Shown: positions 55,904 to 64,000 of the stretch, piece by piece | Layout: each line of letters begins with the position of its first letter | Numbering within the stretch: position 1 is the stretch's first letter | From: Euglena gracilis | Lineage: Eukaryota > Euglenida > Euglenophyceae > Euglenales | Length of the DNA: 64,000 nucleotides | Assembly (NCBI GenBank): GCA_039621445.1 | Contig: CP154954.1 | Span: 3,353,715 to 3,417,714, forward strand | Reading direction: 5' to 3' | Made by a program: the position numbers and the translations under genes | Notes under the pieces: generated by a model | What the model saw: the letters and a program-made list of their open reading frames with translations, nothing else | Told to the model about the DNA's origin: nothing | Databases searched by the model: none

Positions 55904-57205
55904 TCACCACCACCATTGATACGGTGGAAACCACCCCCAGGTGTTCCAGGGATTTAAATGCCAGTCCCAACCCCACCAATCGTGATGCCAACTTGGTCTT
56001 AAAAACTGAAAGTCGTTCCAACTGTTGGCAGGCCTCCAGAATTTTTTTGTCTGTCTGAATTTTCTTGGCTGTGTGGCAAAACCTGAGGAAGATTTTTCAG
56101 AAGACACTGAAGACGGCTGCAAATTTGTGACATGTCCAGAATTCAGATTCACAGGCACAAAATTTTCTGGACTTTGCAATTTAAGTTCACTGGGCTGTAA
56201 CTTTTCAGCGATTTGTAGTTCAAGCATTTTCAGCCGTTCCTCCAGAATCTTTTCTTCACTCTCCAGCCGTTTTGACAGAGCCTCGCCCTTCTCACACAGG
56301 GACTGGATGCTTTCAGAAAAACGATTTTCAATTTCACTGCAAGTTCGTGTGTAAAGGTCATGAAAACTATCTGCCAAATTTCTCAGACGGGTTTCAATTT
56401 CAGCCATCCGTCCCTCCAAGTAGCTGGACTCACTTTGGCTGGGCACTTCCTCCAGTTTCGTCAGTCTCTCGTTCAGGGAAAAAGTGTTTGAAAATAATTC
56501 TGTGATACCTGCCTCAACTTTTTGCCACCACTCATCCCAAGGGTCATTAAAAGTTTCAGGTTTTGTGACCTCTGAAGTTTCCACACTGTCTGATTTAACA
56601 CTCACCTGTCCTGATTCAGATTCACACGCCACACCTCTGATGTGCAAAACATTTGGACAAGCAAAACTCTCTGGTTTAACTTCAGGTTCTCTTGGCAGTG
56701 ACCTTGTTGGGCTTACCCCTGACGCTTTACAAGATTGACATGGAGAAGATGAGTCAGGGCCATGAGAATGTCCAATGGCTGCTTCACATCTGAGTTTCCA
56801 AAACTCCCTCTGAGATGCCAGATATTCAGCCTCCCTTTTTCTTTGTTCCTCTGTTTGGGTATCACTAAATTCAATTCCCAACAATTTGAATTGGTCACAG
56901 TATTCTTTTATTTCTTTTTCATCAACGGAATCTAAAAATTCTTCACTGACAGAGTCAGTGAAGCCACCTCTGCGTACCATGTTGGGGGCCGGGGACCCGC
57001 CTCGCCCGGGGGGGCTGCTTTCGCTGGGGCTGCAACCACTTTTTTCTGGCCCTGGAGGGCTCAGGCCAGGGCCTTTGTGAAATTGTGCCCCATTTTCGAA
57101 CATGTCAACAGGTGGTAAAGGGGGTGAGGTGTGCACCCCCGACCCGGGGTCCCCAGTTGCCCCGCGTAGGATCTTTTTTTGCCACCATTGTTGGTTTTTT
57201 CCCAT
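55904..57205 (-). CDS. Gag-like coiled-coil protein of the LTR element
   Basis: 433 codons if started at the ATG at 57205 inside the 5' LTR. A second ATG at 56980-56978 (residue 76) uses the last LTR base and overlaps the primer site. Transcripts that begin within the LTR downstream of 57205 would use the second. Residues about 84-147 are charged and helical (EEFLDSVDEKEIKEYCDQF, EEQRKREAEYLASQREFW). A CQSC pair lies near 155. A predicted coiled coil runs about 250-345 (LEGRMAEIETRLRNLADSFH, then EEKILEERLKMLELQIAEKL). The C-terminus is extremely Trp-rich (HHDWWGWDWHLNPWNTWGW, ending YQWWW). No CCHC knuckle is seen. Position and lack of other genes suggest the structural protein of the particle; this is inference, not a sequence match. 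Confidence 0.7.
   Translation of the reverse strand: MGKNQQWWQKKILRGATGDPGSGVHTSPPLPPVDMFENGAQFHKGPGLSPPGPEKSGCSPSESSPPGRGGSPAPNMVRRGGFTDSVSEEFLDSVDEKEIKEYCDQFKLLGIEFSDTQTEEQRKREAEYLASQREFWKLRCEAAIGHSHGPDSSSPCQSCKASGVSPTRSLPREPEVKPESFACPNVLHIRGVACESESGQVSVKSDSVETSEVTKPETFNDPWDEWWQKVEAGITELFSNTFSLNERLTKLEEVPSQSESSYLEGRMAEIETRLRNLADSFHDLYTRTCSEIENRFSESIQSLCEKGEALSKRLESEEKILEERLKMLELQIAEKLQPSELKLQSPENFVPVNLNSGHVTNLQPSSVSSEKSSSGFATQPRKFRQTKKFWRPANSWNDFQFLRPSWHHDWWGWDWHLNPWNTWGWFPPYQWWW
56962..56979 (-). promoter_or_regulatory. candidate primer binding site
   Basis: Minus strand TGGTACGCAGAGGTGGCT begins directly after the 5' LTR end (..CCAACA). TGG would pair with the CCA end of a tRNA. The tRNA species is not identified. 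Confidence 0.6.
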
Positions 57206-57585
57206 TTCTTCAACTTTGAACTTTCAGGATGAAATTCAACAATGACAGACCAACCCACCTACTTAGGATCAAACAGCAGAGCACAACAAACCTGGGACTT
57301 GAGAGGGTGGGCAAGTACCTTTGAGTCAGGTATTGAGTGGGAAAAAGATGTGGAAATGAATGCCTTGGCTTCTTGGAATAATTGAATAAATCCTTTTGAT
57401 TCTTCAATTCTCAATGGACTTTTCTGCTTTTGAGATTCTCAAATCGAATTCTCAAATTCTTTCTGGAATTTGCTGGGGTTCCAATTCCACTCGCGTGGCG
57501 GTTGACTTGCTTTGGTGGTTCCTACTGGGGGTTTTTGGGAATTTTCTGGGGAATTTTTGGCTGCCGACGCCAGCGGCAGCCGACA
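56980..57585 (-). repeat. 5' LTR
   Basis: 606 bp; see the 3' LTR for differences. It carries the upstream ATG and the first 75 codons of the long Gag frame. Confidence 0.92.
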
Positions 57586-57670
57586 CAAGGTCATGGTCCA
57601 TGGTTGGGGGGTACCCCATGGGGGGGTACATTATGGGGGGGGGGTACAATATGGGGGGCTGGCATGGTAT
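57586..57670. mobile_element. right part of ATATTGTA-family element split by the retrotransposon
   Basis: CAAGGTCATGGTCCATGG, then GGGGGGTACATTATGGGGG, GGTACAATATGGGG and GGCATGGTATA. Continues the element interrupted at 51812. Confidence 0.78.
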
Positions 57671-59320
57671 ATACTATACTACATACGATACTATACTGGC
57701 ATTGGGAAAATTTCCGAAATTCAGTTTAATTTCCGGAAATTGGAAACTTCCAGAAATTTCCGGAAATTTCAAGAATCCCGAAATTAGGATTTTTTGACCC
57801 AAATTCTCTTCTCCCCAGATGCCAAGGCTACAAAGTGGACTTCAACTTTATAAATGACGTTATGGGAAAGTCATTGACTTCAACACTGTGACAACCTGCC
57901 ACAGATGAGGCGAAAGAAAGTGGAGGAGATATTGGTGAAAACTTTGAGTCGGATTTGCATTGTCAAGCTCCCCATGACAAAGGTTTGCCAAACAATTCTG
58001 CCAGTGAATGTTCATTTTTCTCTGCTATAAATCTCACAGTTGTTGAAGTTTATTGGAAGGACATGATGATGAGTCATTGGAAAGATTGATAATCTGGACC
58101 TGAGCATGTCCCTGCAAAACTGCTCCATTTTGTATTCGTTGCGGAGACAACGTTTGTATTTTCTGATTCTTGTAGCTGTGACTAGAAGCTGGAAGGTTTC
58201 GTTTGTCCGTCCTTTTTGTTTGCAAAATGGTGTTCTGGTGCATTCTGATGTTGTTTTGGTGGCCAGTTTTGGGCTGGACCCAAAACTGGGCAGCACATCT
58301 GGCCCAAAACTGGCCAGCAAATCTGGCCAGTTTTGGGCCCGATGTGCTGCCCAATTTTGGGTGGCCAATTTTGGGCCACAGGTCGTGGCAGTTTTGGACC
58401 ACAGGGGGTGTCTGGGGGGCGGACGGACGGACGGACGGACGGCTGGTGAAAAAAGCGAAGGTCCGGACGGACGGCTGACCTTGTGGGCTTGGTCCAGACG
58501 GCTGAAGAAAATGCACTTGGTCCAGCTAGCCGGCTGGCCGGCTGGCCGGCTGGCCGGCTGGCTGGCTGGCCGGCCGGGTCTTTGGAAGCGCAGGCGTCGC
58601 AGTGCACGCGACTCTGGGCAGATATATACCAATTTTGCCATGGTCTCTGTGAGGCCACGCAACTGTGCGGACGGACGGACGGACGGACGGACGGCTAGAG
58701 AAAATTCCATTCATCACGCGCGGACGGAAAGTGAAGGTTTTCTTCTGGACATTTATGTGACATCTTTCATGCTACATCTGGCACATTTCATTGTTCATAT
58801 TTTGGATGATGAATGGGAGCCACAGGGATTTAGTTCATGATTGAGTAAATGATGCTCATTTGGTTCATTTTACACAGGACATTGAGATTAAGACAGAGTT
58901 GATTTCAATGGAAAGAATTCAAGTCAAAGACTCAATTAACAAAGTGGATTTGAATTGAAAGAAGTTTTGAGACTGACCAAGTGTTTTGAAGTCAGTTGAA
59001 GGTGTGCCTTTTTTTCAAATGAGAAGTTTGTTGAAGATGCTTGAAGGCTCCTTTGCAAGCAACGGTTCCACCTTAATTGGTTTGTGCGACCTTGATTTTT
59101 CTGTTGTCCATGTTCTTGTGTGTTAGTTTTAAGTTTTTGAAGCTTTTTTGATGAAATTTGTGATGGTCAGTTTTGGACCGGTGGGTGATTTTGTTCCAAA
59201 AAAATAGCCAAAAATGGCCAAAAACGGGCAGTTTTTGCCACTTTTTGGGGGGTCACACGCACAAGTCGACATCTCTCTATTTATGAAAATAATTTTCATA
59301 AAAGTACACGGACGAGAATG
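57671..59320. other. rearranged repeats, no gene recognised
   Basis: 58255-58400 holds CCAGTTTTGGGC / GCCCAAAACTGG words in both orientations. 58395-58700 has (GGAC)n and (GGCCGGCT)n runs. A diverged relative of 43860-43930 in reverse orientation (GGTTTTCTTCTGGACATTT) is at about 58735. The rest is A/T-rich. Confidence 0.5.
58395..58600. repeat. GGAC / GGCCGGCT repeat (inverted copy of 50655-50850)
   Basis: See 50655-50850. A further (GGAC)n run is at 58668-58693. Confidence 0.82.
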
Positions 59321-59325
59321 GTATC

Positions 59326-59397
59326 GCCCCGTGGCATAGTGGTTGTGTGGTTAGCGTGTGACCGGTAGGTCGCGGGTTCGAATCCCGTTGGGGGGCA
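59326..59397 (+). other. tRNA-derived sequence with Pol III A and B boxes
   Basis: TGGCATAGTGG fits the A box and GGTTCGAATCC is an exact B box, in a T-arm GCGGG/CCCGT with a TTCGAAT loop. GCCCC at the start can pair with GGGGC at the end. The anticodon arm does not form (its 3' half seems deleted) and the D loop is enlarged. It is therefore a tRNA pseudogene or the head of a SINE. It directly abuts the dispersed repeat at 59398-59640. Confidence 0.65.
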
Positions 59398-59640
59398 AAT
59401 ATGTGCTGTTCAACGAGAAAAATGTCAGTAAAATTTGACTGGGCCAAAAGTTTGTTTACTTTATTGACGTTCGTTTATTGCACCCCCCTCCTCAAAAGTA
59501 TGAGTTTTAAGGACGGAAAATTTTGAGGTCTTTTGTAAAAAAAAGTTTTTTTCCATCAAAAATCACGCGTTTTTGGGTTTTTTATTTTATTTTTATTATT
59601 TTTTCAAAAAAAATTTGGTTTCCCCGAAAACGGTGAAAAC
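59398..59640. repeat. dispersed repeat, direct copy of 49567-49795
   Basis: Same blocks and order as 49567-49795, with an insertion GTTCGTTTATTGCA. Only this copy is preceded by the tRNA-derived head. Confidence 0.82.
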
Positions 59641-59649
59641 GTTGTGCTG

Positions 59650-60018
59650 GGTGTGGAGGGGTGTCGACTTACCCCCCCCTTCCGGTTCTTCCGGCGCAGT
59701 TTTTTGGTGCTGCCAAGAAATATGTTGCAAATGTTCATCCACCCGCAAAATAAATAGCCTCGTCTTGCGCAGCACCAGGAAAAACAGAAGGCAGGGACGA
59801 TTTCTTGATGTGACGCGACGAGTGGAGGGAGGCCGTGACTGCTTTTCGGAAGGAAGGCAATTTTTTTTTTTGGGTCTGGCCGGCTGGCAAGACAGACAGT
59901 GGTCCGGCTTGACGGACGGCTGGCGAAAAAATGCTTCGTCCGGACGGACGGCTGGGCGTCCAGCATTGGTCCGGCTGAAGAGGTCCGGACGGCTCGGACG
60001 GACGGACGGCAAGCCGCC
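59650..60018. repeat. dispersed repeat, inverted copy of 49055-49425
   Basis: Ends in (GGAC)n next to the start of duplicate copy 2. Confidence 0.8.
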
Positions 60019-61712
60019 CCCTGTACTGTACATAGTATAGTTATAGTATAGCATAGCATAGCATAGTATAGTATAGTATAGTATAGTGTGGTATAGTATA
60101 GTATAGTATAGTATAGTATAGTATAGTGTAGTATAGTATTGTATAGTATAGTTTTGTATAGTATAGTATAGTATAGTATAGTATAGTATACTATAGTATA
60201 GTATAGTATAGTATAGTATAGTATAGTATAGTATGGTATGGTATAGTATAGTGTAGAAAAGCATGTAGTATAGTACATAGCTGGCACTTCGTTGAAAACG
60301 AAGTCAAAAAAAACACGTTTTTTTAAAAAAACACGTTTTTTTTTAAAAAAACATGTTTTTTTATAAAAAAAACACAAAAAAACGCCATTGAGGGTCCAGG
60401 GCAAAAAAAATGCCTTTAATTTTAGCTTTTTTTGCCCATCCTCCATCAGAGAAAGACCCCAAATTTGGGATGTTTCAAGTTAATTTGGAATGGTTTCCCT
60501 ATTTTGACCATTCTTGTTGAAGACAACCAAAAGTATTGGTTTTGAGGCTCAACCCACTGAAAAGACAAACTTTTATTGAAAAGACAGAGTGCCCCCAGAA
60601 AAAGTTTTTCAGAAAAAGTTTCATTTTGGGAAAAGAATCCATCCTGAGCTGAATAGAGATGTGCGAACTGTGTCAGATGTTGCACAAATGATGTCACAGA
60701 AATGTCCAGAAGAAAACATTCACAGGATTTGTTGGAATAGTGTCTTGAAATACTTGTGAACACATGCCACAGACAAATGAAACGATGCAAAATGAAGCCA
60801 CAGATGCATGGAGGCATGTCACATCAAGTGACCAAGTGGTCCCAAAACTAAGAAAAAAAGGTTGCCATTACATTGCAAAAAAATAGACAAACAAAAAACC
60901 ATCGAGTTTCTAGGCACAGCAACAGGAATCAGAAAACACACACAACAACAGCAACAACATGGAGCAGCTTTTTTTAGCAGGGACATGCTCAGGTCCTGAT
61001 TAGCATCTTCCAATAAAGTTCATCCCACCTCAAGCTAAGTCAGGTTGGGGAAATTCTCCACACCTGTAAAGATTCTTGAAACCGTGTTTGGGCCGATTTC
61101 GAGACTTTAAACGTCTTAAATCTTCGTCCAAAACACGGTTTCTATATCGAGAACTGTGTCCCAGACGCCGGTTCGGGCGGGAAACCTGCCGCCCTACCGC
61201 CCCTACCGCCCTACCGCCCTACCGCTAGGGGCGACCACGGCGCCTTCGGCGCCGCGGTCCCCGCCCCTGGGCTCCCCCTAACTCTTGGCCCAAACACAGT
61301 TCTTGACACAGAACACAGTCTGTTCCTCAGCTTGGCGTTGGTCTTGACTTGTAACTTGAATTTGAAACTTGATCTTGATAACATAAACTTCAGAAACACA
61401 TCCTTGTAACTTGAACCCCTCCGAGTTTCACTTCTCAGACATCTGCTGTGAAAAACGCTTCTTTACTAGGGCACGTTGCCTGCCTGCGGCAGTTGGAGCA
61501 TGCCTGGAGAAAAATAAGGAATGGGGATTGTTACCGCAATTTGGGTAACATCGCGGGGTTTATTAACGCGGGGTCTATTAACACGCTTCGGCCGTGGAGC
61601 GCGCGGTAATATAGCGCGCCTAAAATGGCCGCGTTTAAGCCCGAGCGGGAATTACCCACCCGCGGTAATTGTCGGTCCCTAGTGTATAGCATAGTGTATA
61701 GTTTAGTATATA

Positions 61713-62077
61713 GGGGGGTCGGCACACCCCTCCCCCCCCCCTCACCGACCCCCTCGCCACGCCATTTTACCCCCCTCCCCCCCCTTTTCAGACCCCCTCG
61801 CCACGCCATGTCAGCCTGGAAGGGAAATTCCGCCAGGGTGACCAATAGGGGGGGGGTGACTAACTCGGGGGGGGGAGCAATTTTTGCCCAAATTTTGCCC
61901 CCCACCCAAAGTCTTGGGGGTTTCAAGGTTGTTTTTGGGAATTCCAGGGCACTTTTCATGGATGCCAACAAGGCGTTTTTTTCACAGAAAAATATTTCCC
62001 TTCGGAATTTTTTTTTTGCCTTGGGCCCAAAGGTGACTAATAGGGGGGGTGACTAACTCGGGGGGGGGGGCATGGTA
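61713..62077. mobile_element. composite C/G-tract element in duplicate copy 2
   Basis: Counterpart of 44913-45281. Several G- and C-runs differ in length by one or more bases between the copies. Confidence 0.65.
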
Positions 62078-63691
62078 TATACTATACTATATGCTATACT
62101 ATATACTATACTATATACTATATTATATACTATACTATGGAGCTGGGGTATCTGGATAGCCGCGGCTAGCCGCGGCTGGCTGGCTGGCAAAAAAAGGAGG
62201 AGGACTGGCCAGCCATGGCCAGCCACGGCTGGCTGGGTGGGTTCAGAGGAGGAGGAGGTCTGGCTGGCTTCAGTGTTGAGGATCTAAAAGAGGAGGAGGA
62301 GGTCTGGCTGGCCGCGATGGGAAATTTGCCGAAAAAAACCCGCGATCTGGGCAAGTCCGAATTCAAAGTGTTTTCTGCACAAAATGTCAGACCTGCAGTA
62401 CGGAGTCATTTGACCTGGGCAAAGTGGCAGCTTTGATTGATATGACGATATATTTGTGTTTGTTGTGGTCATAATGCTGCCTTACTGGTGGCTCCTGATC
62501 CACAACCAGCTGTGGTCCCCACTAGGTTGAACTATCAACATCCATCTGGCTCTGGCCTGGTGGCCCCCCCATGGCCCACGTGCAAGTTTAATTGTCACTA
62601 GCAGATTCAATTGCATGTTTTCTTCCCTGGTTCTGTGCTTTGCCATTTTATGGGAGAAGGGGGTCCAGGCAAGAGATCTCAGAAAACTCCCTACCTCATT
62701 TTCCCATGACCATGTTCCACCAGTCTGCAGGGTTCCCGTTTTTTTGTTTTAAAACAAAGCAAAAAAACTTTCATGAATAAAAAACGGTTTAAAAACGGTT
62801 TTTTGCTTTAAAAAGGGGTGTTATTTTTAAATAAAACACCACAAATAGGAAAAAAACCTGTTTTAAACAACGTGTTTAAAAACAGCCCGGGAACCCTGCC
62901 AGTCTGGGGGGGATGTGGTTTTGTGGTTTCCATCACGAGTTTTGGCGGGTTTTAATTTTCGGCTATGTTTTGCCTTGCCCTGGGAAAAGCTCCTTCAAAC
63001 AGTTTTTTTTTCAGCCCAGGCACAGCATTCACCTCCCTCCCCCAGTTTGGTGCCACATCTTGTCCACAGATTGGGGAAACATTTTGGTCCAGTTGATCGC
63101 CTCAATTTGCAGTTTGTTTCACAACTTTGGGCCACTTTGGTGCACGCACCTTTGGTGCCACAGGTGGGCAACCTTTTTCCACATCTTGGTCACATTTTGG
63201 CTCCATTTTCCTGGCACATCTTGTGCACAGGTGTGGACCACAACTCTTGGCCACAGATGGGGGAAACCTTTGACTTTTGTGTCTGCCTTGGGCACCCACT
63301 TGGGGCCAGTTTGGTTTGACCCTCGACGACGAAAAGGGAGGGAAACTGGGTTGGCGTTCCATACTGGACCAGAGTTCCCTTTCAGCGAAGCCGAAGACCA
63401 CCTGATTCTGAAGAACAAAAAAAACACAAAATCTTTTGGTCTCTAAAATTAAAAAAAAACGAGTTTTAAAAGACAAATGATGAAGATACCGGGCCCTGTG
63501 TGATGCGCGCTCAATTGGGATTAAGGGGAATAATTTGAAGAAAATTCCGAAAATTCAAGAAGACACCAGAAACACAAAGAGTTCAGAGAGTTGACGTATC
63601 ATGAAAAGATGCCAAGGACTGCAAGGTGGCCATGAGGCCAAAGTCAGGGAAGGCCGGAAGACTGTAGCACCCAGAAAAGGAGACATTTTGA

Positions 63692-63976
63692 ATGGGCCAG
63701 ATTTGGCAATCTCAAAAGGTATTTCAATTGCGTCTTCAGTCAAAGAGTTCAGGTTTTTTGTCACCTGAAACAAAATGCACAGTTCTGGGGCTTTTGCCTG
63801 GGAAATTAGGAACAGAGAATCTTAATTTGTCTGGTTTCGTTTGCCAGCGCCCCCCGCCGCCAACGGGCACACACCAAGGATGCCCTATGGGCCCCATTTG
63901 TTTCTCACTCGTATTACAGGAAATTATGGAAAAAATACGAAACGACACAGGCCTGTTGGGAGTGCGTGGTATTTGA
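63692..63976 (+). pseudogene. reverse transcriptase fragment, frameshifted copy
   Basis: Counterpart of 46897-47469. It carries TGTHQGCPMGPICFSLVLQE. A one-base deletion just before the catalytic block (CTGTTGGGAGTG versus CTGTTGTGGAGTG) shifts the frame to a stop at 63974-63976. Inactive. Confidence 0.75.
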
Positions 63977-64000
63977 ATGATGGGGAACTCATCGGTCAAC

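Larger units (their letters stand above)
51813..57585 (-). mobile_element. non-autonomous LTR retrotransposon with Gag-like gene only (TR-GAG type)
   Basis: 5,773 bp. Two direct terminal repeats (607 and 606 bp) differ by about four substitutions and one indel, so they are about 99% identical and the insertion is young. On the minus strand each LTR starts TGTCGG and ends CCAACA. A polypurine tract precedes the 3' LTR and a TGG-initial primer site follows the 5' LTR. CAAG flanks both ends (51809-51812 and 57586-57589). The interior codes for one Gag-like protein. I find no protease, reverse transcriptase, RNase H or integrase motif in 52420-55900. Movement would need enzymes from another element. 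Confidence 0.9.
60021..64000. repeat. segmental duplication, copy 2 (runs off the window)
   Basis: Matches 43232-47206 from the CTGTACTGTACATAG junction to the last base. Its AGTAT array (60031-60254) differs in length from that of copy 1. A minus-strand frame of 124 codons (60446-60817) is open here but shifted in copy 1 near 43893; I do not recognise it. Internal features repeat: hairpins at about 61076-61270, composite element 61713-62077, RT remnant 63692-63976. Confidence 0.92.

Overview
This window looks like nuclear DNA of a microbial eukaryote, probably an alga or other protist; I cannot place it further. The grounds are spliced genes with GT-AG and apparently GC-AG introns, a receptor-type class III nucleotide cyclase spread over about 25 kb, eukaryotic-style transposons and an LTR retrotransposon, a tRNA-derived Pol III promoter, and very large amounts of simple-sequence and foldback DNA. 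There are no operons, ribosome binding sites or prokaryotic gene packing. Most long open frames are readings through satellites or G/C-tract repeats and were not called.

Layout. 1-2.3 kb: a pogo/Tigger-like DNA transposon (22-2275, minus-strand transposase) inserted in an ATGT satellite, with ends built of C-tracts alternating with an A-rich word. 2.8-28.3 kb: one minus-strand gene read from right to left, of which I recognise 15 exons: N-terminal membrane segments (28.2, 27.5 kb), an extracellular Cache-like region (26.7-11.7 kb), a second membrane segment (11.05 kb), a juxtamembrane helix (9.3 kb) and the cyclase catalytic domain (7.2, 4.8 and 2.85 kb). The catalytic domain stops short at the left, where satellite and transposon DNA begin. 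Its long introns hold foldback and G/C-tract repeats.

29.4-51.8 kb: a gene-poor tract of (TATAC)n satellite broken up by at least seven families of short elements with terminal inverted repeats (TIRs), most starting with a short word followed by a run of 6-14 C. A second spliced transposase gene lies in its own 2.6 kb TIR element (37024-39624). A block of about 4 kb (43232-47206), carrying a decayed reverse transcriptase, is repeated nearly identically at 60021-64000.

51813-57585: a young LTR retrotransposon on the minus strand with 606/607 bp LTRs, TG..CA ends, a polypurine tract, a candidate primer binding site and a CAAG target duplication. It encodes one Gag-like protein and no recognisable pol. 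It sits inside one of the C-tract elements, and the uninterrupted site is present at about 31.49 kb. 57.6-60 kb: rearranged repeats and a tRNA-derived Pol III promoter, then the second copy of the duplicated block.

The genes do not form a pathway. The cyclase is the only host-type gene; the rest is mobile DNA. The most unusual feature is the modular C-tract foldback elements, one of which (22-2275) carries a DDE transposase and may be the autonomous type that moves the short ones.
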